Source: Comamonadaceae bacterium
Lineage (GTDB): Bacteria; Pseudomonadota; Gammaproteobacteria; Burkholderiales; Burkholderiaceae_C
Assembly: GCA_947447235.1 (NCBI GenBank)
Contig: CANFJA010000003.1
Location: 1-33,661 of the forward strand
DNA length: 33,661 nucleotides
Direction of reading: 5' to 3'
Part shown: in pieces, positions 18,196 through 27,235 of the stretch
How the letters are laid out: each line of letters opens with the position of its first letter
Position numbering within the stretch: position 1 is the stretch's first letter
Made by a program: the position numbers and the translations under genes
The notes under the pieces: generated by a model
Seen by the model: the letters and a program-made list of their open reading frames with translations, nothing else
The model's database searches: none
Told to the model about the DNA's origin: nothing

Positions 18196-20799
18196 ATGCG
18201 TCTCGACAAAATGACCACCAAATTCCAAGAAGCCTTGTCCGAAGCACAAACTTTGGCCTTAGGCAACGACCACGCCTACATTGAACCCTCGCACGTTTTG
18301 GTTGCCATGTTGCGCCAGGAGGATGGCCCCAAATCGCTGTTACAGCGTGCGGGCGCCAATGTGGTGGGCTTGACCACTGCTGCCGAAGCGGCAATGAACC
18401 GTTTACCCAAAGTTCAGGGGCAAGAGCAAGTGCAAGTGGGGCGTGATGTGGTCTCGCTCATGCAGGCGGCTGAAAAGGAATCCATCAAACGTGGCGATCA
18501 ATACATCGCCAGTGAGTTGTTTCTTTTGGCCTTGTGCGACAACAAAGCAGAGTGGGGCAAGTTGGCCCGTGACAATGGGTTGACCCGCCAGAGCTTGGAA
18601 GCTGCTGTGACCGCCGTACGTGGTGGGCAAAAGGTAGACAACGCAGACAGCGAAGGACAGCGGGAGTCACTCAAAAAATACTGTGTTGATTTGACCGAGC
18701 GAGCACGCAGCGGCAAGCTCGATCCAGTGATTGGACGAGACGACGAAATTCGCCGAGCGATCCAAGTGCTACAACGTCGAACCAAAAATAACCCCGTGCT
18801 GATCGGTGAGCCAGGTGTGGGTAAAACAGCCATTGTCGAAGGCTTGGCGCAGCGTATTGTGTCTGGCGAAGTGCCTGACTCACTCAAGGGCAAACGGGTG
18901 CTGTCACTTGACATGGCTGCTTTGTTGGCCGGTGCCAAATACCGCGGCGAGTTTGAAGAGCGCTTGAAAAGCGTCTTGACCGAGTTGGCCAAGGACGAGG
19001 GGCAGACCATTGTTTTCATCGACGAGCTGCACACCATGGTGGGGGCAGGCAAAGCCGAAGGCGCCATGGATGCAGGCAATATGCTCAAACCTGCGTTGGC
19101 GCGCGGCGAGTTGCACTGTGTGGGCGCAACGACCTTGGATGAGTACCGCAAGTACATTGAGAAAGATGCAGCGCTTGAGCGCCGTTTTCAAAAAATCATC
19201 GTGGGTGAACCCTCGGTGGAGGCCACCATCGCTATTTTGCGTGGCTTGCAAGAGAAATACGAGGTCCATCATGGCGTGGAGATCACCGATCCAGCCATCG
19301 TGGCTGCAGCTGAGTTGTCGCACCGTTACATCACCGATCGTTTTCTTCCCGACAAGGCGATTGACTTGATCGACGAGGCTGCGGCCAAGATCAAGATCGA
19401 AATCGACTCCAAACCCGAGGTGATGGACAAGCTCGATCGCCGGTTGATACAACTCAAGATTGAGCGTGAAGCCGTGCGCAAAGAAAAAGACGAGGCCTCG
19501 CAAAAACGCTTAGGTTTGCTGGAAGAAGAAATCACCAAGCTCGGCAAAGACTACGCCGATCTAGAAGAAATTTGGAAGGCCGAAAAAGCGTCTGCGCATG
19601 GAGGCGCGCAGGTCAAAGAAGAGATCGATCGCTTACGTCATCAAATCGAAGAGTTCACCCGCAAAGGTGACTTTAATAAGGTCGCTGAGTTGCAATACGG
19701 CAAGCTGCCTGAGCTTGAAAAGCGCCTGAAAGAAGCCAACGCCAAAGAAAATGCCAAGACCGCCAAGTCGGGGGCACACCGTTTATTGCGCACCCAAGTG
19801 GGCGCAGAAGAAATCGCCGAAGTAGTGGCCCGAGCCACTGGCATTCCAGTCTCCAAATTGATGCAGGGCGAGCGTGACAAGCTGTTGCATATGGAGGACA
19901 AATTGCACCAACGTGTGGTGGGTCAAGAAGAAGCCATCACGGCTGTGGCCAACGCCATTCGTCGCTCTCGTGCGGGCTTAGGCGATCCCAATCGCCCCAC
20001 CGGATCCTTTTTGTTTTTGGGCCCCACAGGCGTGGGCAAAACGGAGCTGTGCAAAGCCTTGGCCGGCTTCCTGTTTGACAGTGAAGATCACATGATTCGC
20101 ATTGACATGAGCGAGTTCATGGAGAAGCACTCGGTGAGCCGTTTGATTGGTGCCCCGCCGGGCTATGTCGGCTACGACGAAGGCGGTTACTTGACCGAGG
20201 CTGTGCGCCGCAAGCCCTACAGTGTGTTGTTGCTCGACGAGGTAGAGAAAGCCCATCCCGATGTGTTCAACATCTTGCTGCAAGTGCTCGACGATGGCCG
20301 CTTGACCGATGGTCAAGGTCGCACGGTGGACTTCAAGAACACGGTGATTGTGATGACTTCCAACATCGGCTCACCCATCATCCAAAGCATGGTGGGCCAA
20401 GATCCGCAAGACATCAAAGATGCGGTCTGGGATGAGCTCAAAAGCCATTTCCGACCTGAATTCTTAAACCGCATTGACGAAACAGTGGTGTTTCACTCGC
20501 TGGACGCTCAGCATATTGCGCGTATTGCTGATATCCAGCTCAAGGTGTTGTCCGAGCGTCTGGCCAAGATGGACTTGGGTCTGCAAGTCTCGCCTGCCGC
20601 ATTGGCTGAGTTGGCCAAGGTTGGGTTTGACCCCGTGTTTGGGGCGCGCCCGCTCAAGCGTGCGATTCAGCAACGCATTGAGAACCCGCTGTCTAAGCTT
20701 TTGCTGGAAGGCAAGTTTGGGCCAAAAGACGCAATAGCGGTGAGTGTCGATCCGGTGCGCGCTCCCGGTGAGTTTGCCTTCACCAAAGTGGCGACATAA
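18196..20799 (+). CDS. clpB: ATP-dependent disaggregase ClpB
   Basis: [35 protein letters not shown]; two Walker A motifs [16 protein letters not shown] and [15 protein letters not shown]; coiled-coil middle domain. Confidence 0.98.
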   Translation: MRLDKMTTKFQEALSEAQTLALGNDHAYIEPSHVLVAMLRQEDGPKSLLQRAGANVVGLTTAAEAAMNRLPKVQGQEQVQVGRDVVSLMQAAEKESIKRGDQYIASELFLLALCDNKAEWGKLARDNGLTRQSLEAAVTAVRGGQKVDNADSEGQRESLKKYCVDLTERARSGKLDPVIGRDDEIRRAIQVLQRRTKNNPVLIGEPGVGKTAIVEGLAQRIVSGEVPDSLKGKRVLSLDMAALLAGAKYRGEFEERLKSVLTELAKDEGQTIVFIDELHTMVGAGKAEGAMDAGNMLKPALARGELHCVGATTLDEYRKYIEKDAALERRFQKIIVGEPSVEATIAILRGLQEKYEVHHGVEITDPAIVAAAELSHRYITDRFLPDKAIDLIDEAAAKIKIEIDSKPEVMDKLDRRLIQLKIEREAVRKEKDEASQKRLGLLEEEITKLGKDYADLEEIWKAEKASAHGGAQVKEEIDRLRHQIEEFTRKGDFNKVAELQYGKLPELEKRLKEANAKENAKTAKSGAHRLLRTQVGAEEIAEVVARATGIPVSKLMQGERDKLLHMEDKLHQRVVGQEEAITAVANAIRRSRAGLGDPNRPTGSFLFLGPTGVGKTELCKALAGFLFDSEDHMIRIDMSEFMEKHSVSRLIGAPPGYVGYDEGGYLTEAVRRKPYSVLLLDEVEKAHPDVFNILLQVLDDGRLTDGQGRTVDFKNTVIVMTSNIGSPIIQSMVGQDPQDIKDAVWDELKSHFRPEFLNRIDETVVFHSLDAQHIARIADIQLKVLSERLAKMDLGLQVSPAALAELAKVGFDPVFGARPLKRAIQQRIENPLSKLLLEGKFGPKDAIAVSVDPVRAPGEFAFTKVAT

Positions 20800-20835
20800 C
20801 CCAGCGGTTTGTCCCCCAGTCGACGTCTCGGACGT

Positions 20836-20883
20836 GGCGCAAAGGTTAGGATCCACTTTGTCCTGGCCTTTGCGCCTTTTTTT
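20836..20883 (+). terminator. Intrinsic terminator after clpB
   Basis: GGCGCAAAGG/CCTTTGCGCC 10-bp stem with internal AGGA/TCCT, followed by TTTTTTT; ends 8 nt before the next start codon. Confidence 0.85.
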
Positions 20884-20891
20884 GAGATTTC

Positions 20892-22103
20892 ATGACCACC
20901 ACCCTCGACCCCCATGACGTGCCTTGGCGCGACGATGCCGCTGTGATTGGCCTGGTCGGGTTGGCGCACGCTGGGTCGCATTTTTCGCACCTGTTGTTGC
21001 CCTTGATGTTCCCGGTCTTCATTCAGGCTTTTGGCCTCAGTTATGCCGAACTGGGTCTTTTGATGTCGGTGTTTTTTGTGGTCTCTGGCATTGGCCAAGC
21101 TTGTGCTGGTTTTTTGGTGGACCGTGTGGGGCCACGTCCCGTTTTGTTCGTTGCGGTGGCCATCTTTGTTGTGGCTTGCTTGCTCGCATCTTTTGCGCAA
21201 AGTTACGCAGGTTTGATGGGGGTGGCTGTTTTGCTGGGCTTGGGAAACAGCACCTTTCATCCTGCAGATTTCACCATCTTGAATCAAAAAGTTTCGAGCT
21301 TGAGGTTGGGCTACGCCTTCAGCGTCCATGCGTTAACCGGCAATCTGGGTTGGGCTGTGGCGCCAGTCTTCATGGTGGGCTTGACCAGTTTGTTTGATTG
21401 GCGTTTGGCCTATTTGGCGGCGGCACTGATGTTTGCTGGAATTTTGTTGTTGCTGGTCTGGCACCGCAAGACCTTGCTGACCCATGCGGTCGTATTGGCA
21501 GCCGATGCGCCCAAGGTCCACTCTTTGGCATTTTTAAAAAATACCGTGGTCTGGTGGTGCTTTGGCTTTTTCATGCTCACTGCCATGACCTTGGTCATTG
21601 TCCAGAGTTTCTCAGTCTCGATCTTGCAAGCGATGCATGGCGTGACTTTTGAGGCAGCCACCATGACGCTCACCGCGTACATGGTCTGCGCAGCCCTAGG
21701 CGTTGTGATTGGCGGTTTTTTTGCGGCTCGTCTACCCCACCAAAGTGAATGGGTGGTGGCTGTTTGCATGTCAGTGGCTGCGGTGTTCATGGCCTTGTGT
21801 GGCAGTGGCTGGCTGGATGCCGCCGCCACCATGGTGGTGTTGGCCTTGACCGGACTTGCCATTGGCGTAGGCGGGCCCTCACGCGACATGATGATCAAAA
21901 ATGCAACCCCGAAAGGTGCCACAGGACGTGTTTACGGCATGGTCTATTCGGGTATCGATGTGGGCTCAGCCATCACCCCCTTGATGTTTGGTGTGTTCAT
22001 GGACAGAGGTTGGTTTGGTGCGACCTTGGTGGGGGCGGCTATGGTGTTGATGCTCAGTGTCTGGGTAGCGCTGACTGTGGCTCGCCGCACGGTACAGGCT
22101 TGA
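20892..22103 (+). CDS. MFS transporter
   Basis: 12-TM hydrophobicity pattern; LLMSVFFVVSGIGQACAGFLVDRVGPRPVLF; GPSRDMMIKNATPKGATGRVYGMVYSGIDVG. Confidence 0.88.
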   Translation: MTTTLDPHDVPWRDDAAVIGLVGLAHAGSHFSHLLLPLMFPVFIQAFGLSYAELGLLMSVFFVVSGIGQACAGFLVDRVGPRPVLFVAVAIFVVACLLASFAQSYAGLMGVAVLLGLGNSTFHPADFTILNQKVSSLRLGYAFSVHALTGNLGWAVAPVFMVGLTSLFDWRLAYLAAALMFAGILLLLVWHRKTLLTHAVVLAADAPKVHSLAFLKNTVVWWCFGFFMLTAMTLVIVQSFSVSILQAMHGVTFEAATMTLTAYMVCAALGVVIGGFFAARLPHQSEWVVAVCMSVAAVFMALCGSGWLDAAATMVVLALTGLAIGVGGPSRDMMIKNATPKGATGRVYGMVYSGIDVGSAITPLMFGVFMDRGWFGATLVGAAMVLMLSVWVALTVARRTVQA

Positions 22104-22120
22104 ATAATTCGGAGATATGT

Positions 22121-23815
22121 ATGAAGCAAATCGCAGGTCATTTGTTGGTGGAGTGTTTGATTGAGCAGGGTGTGACACACGCCTTTGGTGTGCCTGGCGA
22201 AAGTTATCTGGCTGTACTGGACGGTTTTCACGCCTACCAAGAAAAAATTCAATTTGTGATCAACCGTCAAGAAGGCGGTGCAGCCTACATGGCCGATGCC
22301 CAAGGTCGTTTGACAGGGCGTCCGGGCGTGTGCTTTGTCACCCGCGGGCCGGGTGCGACCAATGCGTCGATTGGTATTCACACCGCTTTTCAAGACAGTG
22401 CGCCTATGGTCTTGTTTGTCGGGGATGTGGGCAGTGATTTCCGCGACCGTGAAGCTTTTCAAGAGTTGGACTACAACAGCTTTTTCGGACCCAGCACCCG
22501 TGGAATGGCCAAACGCGTGGAACGCATTGATGATCCCGAGCGAATTCCCGAGTACATCGCGCGGGCCTTTGCAACCGCTATGAACGGGCGTCCTGGTCCT
22601 GTGGTCGTCGTTTTGCCTGAGGATATGTTGGTTCGTCAAGTCAGTGCCCGACCATTGGCACGGGTAGAAGCGGTGGAGGCGTGGTGTGACCCAGGCTCAT
22701 TGCGGCAGTTGCGCGAAATGTTGCTGGCTTCGCAACGTCCGTTTGTGATTGCGGGTGGAACAGGATGGACGCCTCAATCGGCACAAGCGCTGCAACGCTT
22801 TGCAGAAAATTGGAAGTTGCCCGTGGGCAACGCGTTTCGTTTTCAAGACATCTTTGATAACCACCATCCGCTCTATGCGGGCGATGTGGGCATCGGCATC
22901 AACCCCAAACTTGCGCAACGGGTTCTTGACAGCGATTTGATCTTGGCCATCGGGCCGCGTTTGGGTGAAATGACCACCGGTGGGTACAGTTTGCTCAAAG
23001 CGCCGCGGCCAAAGCAAAAGTTGGTGCATATCCATGCCAGTGCTGAGGAACTCAATCGGGTCTACCAAGCTGACTTGGCCATGCTCTCCACCATGAATGC
23101 TGCGGCGCGCTCATTGGAGGTGCTGACCGCGCCTGTCACCTTGCCCTGGGAGGCGTGGACGCAGGCTGCCCATCTCGATTACGAAGGTAATTTAGTCCCG
23201 CAGGATATGCCAGGTGACATCAACATGCCTGACATCGTCAACACCATCAGCCAGTTGTTGCCAGCGGATGCTGTGTTGACGAATGGGGCAGGTAACTTTG
23301 CGAGTTGGGTGCATCGCTTTCATCGGCACCGTGGATTGGCCAGCGGTTTGCGAACCCAATTGGCCCCGACGGTCGGATCAATGGGCTATGGCGTACCTGC
23401 TGGTATTGCGGCTAATCTGATCACTGGCCGCACTGTGTTCACAATTGCCGGGGACGGTGACTTTTTGATGAATGGACAGGAGTTGGCCACCGCCAGTCAA
23501 CATGGCGCCAAAACGATTGTGGTGTTGCTCAATAACAGCATGTACGGAACCATTCGCATGCATCAAGAGCGCGAGTTTCCGCATCACACCAGTGGTTCGA
23601 ATTTGCAAAACCCTGACTTTGCTGCCTTAGCGCGTGCTTATGGATATGCCGGTGTGCGTATCACGCATACACAAGAGTTTGAGGTTGAATTCAAAGCTGC
23701 CCTTGCTCGCCAAGAGGGTACCTTGATTGAAATCATGCTAGACCCTGAGGTGATCACCACGCGCGGAACATTGAGCGCCATTCGTGACGCCGCGATGGCG
23801 CGACAAAAAAAGTAA
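22121..23815 (+). CDS. Thiamine pyrophosphate-dependent enzyme (acetolactate synthase-like, substrate unknown)
   Basis: GVPGESYLAVLDGF...NRQEGGAAYMADAQGRLTGRPGVCFVTRGPGATNASIG; ThDP motif GDGDFLMNGQELATASQHGAKTIVVLLNN. Upstream extension in the ORF track (21749) overlaps the MFS gene out of frame and is not credible. Confidence 0.9.
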   Translation: MKQIAGHLLVECLIEQGVTHAFGVPGESYLAVLDGFHAYQEKIQFVINRQEGGAAYMADAQGRLTGRPGVCFVTRGPGATNASIGIHTAFQDSAPMVLFVGDVGSDFRDREAFQELDYNSFFGPSTRGMAKRVERIDDPERIPEYIARAFATAMNGRPGPVVVVLPEDMLVRQVSARPLARVEAVEAWCDPGSLRQLREMLLASQRPFVIAGGTGWTPQSAQALQRFAENWKLPVGNAFRFQDIFDNHHPLYAGDVGIGINPKLAQRVLDSDLILAIGPRLGEMTTGGYSLLKAPRPKQKLVHIHASAEELNRVYQADLAMLSTMNAAARSLEVLTAPVTLPWEAWTQAAHLDYEGNLVPQDMPGDINMPDIVNTISQLLPADAVLTNGAGNFASWVHRFHRHRGLASGLRTQLAPTVGSMGYGVPAGIAANLITGRTVFTIAGDGDFLMNGQELATASQHGAKTIVVLLNNSMYGTIRMHQEREFPHHTSGSNLQNPDFAALARAYGYAGVRITHTQEFEVEFKAALARQEGTLIEIMLDPEVITTRGTLSAIRDAAMARQKK

Positions 23816-23838
23816 ATTGAACGGTTTGCTCCATCATG

Positions 23839-23865
23839 AAAAAGGGCCGCATCGCGGCCCTTTTT
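23839..23865. terminator. Bidirectional intrinsic terminator between convergent ThDP gene and SWIB gene
   Basis: AAAAAGGGCCGC-ATC-GCGGCCCTTTTT. Confidence 0.85.
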
Positions 23866-23880
23866 GTCAGCAAAACTGAA

Positions 23881-24303
23881 TTACTTCAGGTGCTTGCCGA
23901 TCAAGCCAGCCAGTTCAAACATGGTGACTTGGGCTTTGCCAAAGACTGCCTTGAGCTTGTCGTCAGCATTGATGTTGCGCTTGTTCACCTTGTCTTGCAG
24001 GCCGTGCTTCTTGATGTAAGTCCAAAGCTTGCTGACCACTTCCGTGCGGGGAACGGCCGCTTGACCGATGACTGCTGCCAATGCTGCACTAGGCGTCATG
24101 GCTTTCATAAATGCCGCATTGGGTGTGCGCTTTTTTGCAGGCGCTTTCTTTGCGGCTACTTTTTTGGCCGGGGCTTTTTTAGCCACTACTTTTTTAGCTG
24201 CGACTTTTTTCGCAGGTGCCGCTTTTTTGGCGGCTACTTTTTTCGCAGGTGCCGCTTTCTTTGCGGGAGCTTTTTTAGCGGGAGCTTTCTTTGCAGTTGC
24301 CAT
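23881..24303 (-). CDS. SWIB/MDM2 domain protein with histone H1-like Lys/Ala-rich N-terminal tail
   Basis: MATAKKAPAKKAPAKKAAPAKKVAAKK... then RTPNAAFMKAMTPSAALAAVIGQAAVPRTEVVSKLWTYIKKHGLQDKVNKRNINADDKLKAVFGKAQVTMFELAGLIGKHL, a SWIB-type fold sequence. Confidence 0.92.
   Translation of the reverse strand: MATAKKAPAKKAPAKKAAPAKKVAAKKAAPAKKVAAKKVVAKKAPAKKVAAKKAPAKKRTPNAAFMKAMTPSAALAAVIGQAAVPRTEVVSKLWTYIKKHGLQDKVNKRNINADDKLKAVFGKAQVTMFELAGLIGKHLK
24125..24303 (-). repeat. Degenerate tandem repeat encoding (A)PAKK / (V)AAKK units
   Basis: Many near-identical GC(T/A)-CCN-GC-AAA-AAG units visible on the minus strand; low-complexity coding repeat. Confidence 0.85.
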
Positions 24304-24634
24304 GGTCGATTTCCTTCTAGAAGTTTGTTATTGCCCAGCAAAAAATGAACTCTGTTGAGCAAGAAGAATACTAATGGAGAAAAATCGACTTTCCAAGTGA
24401 TAAATCAATTTTTTCACTCTTGATTGTTGTTTTTTGTGCCCCGATGAAGGCCTTTCTCAGCAGTGCCGCGCTGATGCGCCAAGAGTTTCGATTCCAGATG
24501 TAGAAGTGCGTCAAGCTTTTGGGGTGTACCTTCAACCCACCGTGGATTTATGTTGGCTTTCTTTTGAACGGCATTGGCATGGAATGTATTTTCATATTAT
24601 GGAATTAAAGATTGTTGCAACGCAATATTTTTTC

Positions 24635-24663
24635 TTGATATGAGAAACTGAATTTCATATAGA
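24635..24663 (+). promoter_or_regulatory. Candidate sigma70 promoter for aceA
   Basis: TTGATA-N17-TATAGA in the AT-rich intergenic region upstream of aceA. Confidence 0.5.
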
Positions 24664-24708
24664 GATAAATATTTATTAAGTCTTTGATTTATATTGTAAA
24701 AATTAAAT

Positions 24709-24720
24709 TCTTATATAAGA
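24709..24720. promoter_or_regulatory. Perfect palindrome TCTTATATAAGA, candidate operator
   Basis: 12-bp perfect dyad between the predicted promoter and aceA. Confidence 0.4.
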
Positions 24721-24736
24721 CATAAGATGGTCTACT

Positions 24737-24756
24737 GGTCTTGTAGAAGACCTACA
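24737..24756. promoter_or_regulatory. Overlapping inverted repeats GGTCTT-N4-AAGACC and TGTAG-N5-CTACA, candidate operator
   Basis: Both dyads are perfect and interleaved; an additional GGTCTAC half-site at 24729-24735. Confidence 0.45.
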
Positions 24757-24829
24757 GTTGACCCATCGATGAATCAGTTGCGTCAAGCAGATCCATCGTG
24801 AATTTTTCTATCAACCCAAGGAGTGAACC

Positions 24830-26161
24830 ATGCCCCAATCTCTGAACGAACAACTCAGCCGCGAACAGCAAATTGCTGCACTTGAAAAAGACTGGGCGAC
24901 CAACCCGCGCTGGAAGGGCGTCAAGCGCGGATACAGCGCTGCTGATGTGGTCCGTTTGCGCGGTAGTCTTCAAATAGAAAACACTTTGGCCAAGCGCGGC
25001 GCAGAAAAACTGTGGCGTTTGGTGAATGGGGAAGCCAAAAAAGGCTATGTGAACTCCTTTGGTGCGATTTCCGCAGGACAAGCCATGCAACAAGCCAAAG
25101 CCGGCCTGGAGGCCGTGTATCTTTCTGGTTGGCAAGTGGCGGCAGATGGCAACACATCAGAAACCATGTACCCCGATCAGTCCTTGTATGCGTACGACTC
25201 AGTGCCCACCATGGTGCGCCGCATCAACAACACATTCAAGCGTGCGGATGAAATTCAATGGGGTCGCGGTATTGAACCTGGCAGCAAAGAGTTTGTCGAT
25301 TTCTTCTTACCCATCGTGGCTGATGCTGAGGCCGGTTTCGGTGGTGTTTTGAACGCTTTTGAATTGATGAAAAACATGATCTCCGCAGGTGCTGCGGGCG
25401 TCCACTTTGAGGACCAATTGGCCGCAGTCAAAAAGTGCGGTCATATGGGTGGCAAGGTATTGGTGCCTACGCATGAGGCTTGCGAGAAGCTGATCTCGGC
25501 CCGTTTTGCTGCAGACGTGATGGGCGTGTCCACGATCGTGTTGGCACGTACCGACGCAGAGGCCGCCAACTTGATCACTTCCGATCATGATGCCAACGAC
25601 AAGCCGTTCTTGACTGGCGAGCGCACACAAGAAGGTTTCTACCGTGTCAAAAACGGTGTGGAGCAGGCCATCAGCCGGGGTGTGGCTTATGCGCCTTACG
25701 CTGATTTGGTGTGGTGTGAGACGGGCGTGCCAGACATCGGCTTTGCGCGTGAATTTGCGCAAGCGGTTCACGCGGTCTGCCCAGGCAAGTTGTTGTCTTA
25801 CAACTGTTCGCCATCATTCAACTGGAAGAAGAATTTGAATGACAAGCAAATCGCATCCTTCCAAGAAGACTTGTCTGCTTTAGGCTACAAATATCAGTTC
25901 ATCACCTTGGCGGGTATCCACATCAACTGGTACAACACCTTCAAATTTGCCAACGCCTACGCGCAAGGCGAAGGCATGAAGCACTATGTGGAAATGGTGC
26001 AAGAGCCTGAGTTCGCTGCACGTGACAAGGGTTACACCTTTGTTTCACACCAACAAGAGGTTGGGGCAGGCTACTTTGACGATGTCACCACTGTGATTCA
26101 AGGTGGTTCTTCGTCAGTCAAGGCTCTGACGGGCTCGACCGAAGAAGAGCAGTTTCACTGA
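24830..26161 (+). CDS. aceA: Isocitrate lyase
   Basis: [58 protein letters not shown]-type region; [24 protein letters not shown]. Confidence 0.98.
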   Translation: MPQSLNEQLSREQQIAALEKDWATNPRWKGVKRGYSAADVVRLRGSLQIENTLAKRGAEKLWRLVNGEAKKGYVNSFGAISAGQAMQQAKAGLEAVYLSGWQVAADGNTSETMYPDQSLYAYDSVPTMVRRINNTFKRADEIQWGRGIEPGSKEFVDFFLPIVADAEAGFGGVLNAFELMKNMISAGAAGVHFEDQLAAVKKCGHMGGKVLVPTHEACEKLISARFAADVMGVSTIVLARTDAEAANLITSDHDANDKPFLTGERTQEGFYRVKNGVEQAISRGVAYAPYADLVWCETGVPDIGFAREFAQAVHAVCPGKLLSYNCSPSFNWKKNLNDKQIASFQEDLSALGYKYQFITLAGIHINWYNTFKFANAYAQGEGMKHYVEMVQEPEFAARDKGYTFVSHQQEVGAGYFDDVTTVIQGGSSSVKALTGSTEEEQFH

Positions 26162-26212
26162 CTGGGTGAAGGTTCAATCGGCTGACCTTTGGGGCGGCTG
26201 AAATATCCAAGC

Positions 26213-26243
26213 AAAAGCCACCCGAGAATTTGGGGTGGCTTTT
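26213..26243. terminator. Bidirectional intrinsic terminator between aceA and the channel gene
   Basis: AAAAGCCACCC...GGGTGGCTTTT. Confidence 0.85.
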
Positions 26244-26263
26244 GTATTTGTGAATGCTGATGT

Positions 26264-27103
26264 CTATTGCTTCGTGATTTTGCTTGCCAGTAATTTTGTT
26301 AATTCTTCCAATTGCTGCTGCTGTTTAGAAAATTGGCTTTTCAATTCAATCAGCTCTGAATGAATTAATTTGGCATGTTGCAAGGGGTCACGCGGGTCTG
26401 TGTCAAGGTTGTTCAAGGAGTCCACGATCACAGCAATGAACAGGTTGATCACAATGAATGTGGCGATCAAGATGAAAAAGATGAAAAACACCCATGCGTA
26501 GGGAATTTTTTCCATGATTGGGCGTGCAACGCCGTCTGACCAGCTTTCAAGCGTCATCACTTGGAACAGTGTGAACGCACTGTCACCTAAATCTCCAAAA
26601 AGTGCAGGGAAGTCGTGGCCAAACAAATTGGTGGCAACAACCGATGAAACATAAAAAATAATCAGGGTCAGTCCTGCGACTGAAGCCATGCTTGGCAGAG
26701 AGTTCAACAGGCCAGTGACAACCTTGCGCATGCTCTCGATTTTGTTGATCAGCCGAAGAACACGTAAGACGCGCAATGCTCGCAAAATAGACAGTGACTC
26801 GGTGGCAGGTACAAGCGCTATGCCAACCACCAAAAAGTCAAAAACGCACCAAGGGTCTTTGAAGAAACCGATGCCTCTGATCGTGATCAATAAAACGATC
26901 TCAAGAATGAAGATGCCAAGTATGACGTGGTCAATCAGAACCAACTCGTGACCAAACGCGGCCACGATCGAGGAGCTGGTCTCCATGCCAAGCAAAGCAG
27001 CGTTCAAGATGATCAAAACGACGATGCCGTTTTGAACGAATCTGTGGTTGATGATTTGGGCGATTTTTTGCTTCCAAACTGGAAGAGTTTCTAAGTTATC
27101 CAT
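26264..27103 (-). CDS. Bacterial voltage-gated sodium channel (NaChBac-like ion transporter)
   Basis: S4-like SILRALRVLRVLRLINKIESMRKVV, filter FQVMTLESWSDGVARP, six-TM pattern, C-terminal coiled-coil HSELIELKSQFSKQQQQLEELTKLLASK. Confidence 0.92.
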   Translation of the reverse strand: MDNLETLPVWKQKIAQIINHRFVQNGIVVLIILNAALLGMETSSSIVAAFGHELVLIDHVILGIFILEIVLLITIRGIGFFKDPWCVFDFLVVGIALVPATESLSILRALRVLRVLRLINKIESMRKVVTGLLNSLPSMASVAGLTLIIFYVSSVVATNLFGHDFPALFGDLGDSAFTLFQVMTLESWSDGVARPIMEKIPYAWVFFIFFILIATFIVINLFIAVIVDSLNNLDTDPRDPLQHAKLIHSELIELKSQFSKQQQQLEELTKLLASKITKQ

Positions 27104-27142
27104 GACGATTGAATCTGGTGAATGTGCCTGACAAGATGTTAC

Positions 27143-27171
27143 TTTAGAGGCAGGTGTATGCGGCGTAAAAT
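27143..27171 (+). promoter_or_regulatory. Candidate sigma70 promoter for thrS
   Basis: TTTAGA-N17-TAAAAT upstream of thrS. Confidence 0.4.
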
Positions 27172-27201
27172 AGCGCCATAGCGTTTAGACCCCATTCCAA
27201 G

Positions 27202-27223
27202 CGCGGCCTGCGCCGCGTTTTTT
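27202..27223 (+). terminator. Intrinsic terminator-like hairpin in the thrS leader
   Basis: CGCGGC-CTGC-GCCGCG followed by TTTTTT, ending 12 nt before the thrS ATG. Confidence 0.65.
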
Positions 27224-27235
27224 ACATTCAGACAC

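Noticed and set aside
21749-22120. N-terminal extension of the ThDP enzyme ORF
   Set aside because: Out-of-frame overlap with the MFS gene; conserved protein begins at MKQIAGHLLVECL (22121).
24125-24303. Repeat block considered as a CRISPR-like array
   Set aside because: No direct repeat/spacer periodicity; it is coding low-complexity repeat.
24068-24358. Ala/Phe-rich 96-aa plus-strand ORF (AAFFAGAFLAATF repeats)
   Set aside because: Antisense translation of the AAKK/PAKK repeat of the SWIB protein.
24434-24643. 69-aa ORF in the AT-rich region upstream of aceA
   Set aside because: GTG start, no clear SD, no recognisable domain, runs into the promoter region; probably spurious.
27158-27181. 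Tiny leader ORF MRRKIAP upstream of thrS
   Set aside because: Overlaps the predicted -10, has no SD and no Thr codons; likely coincidental.
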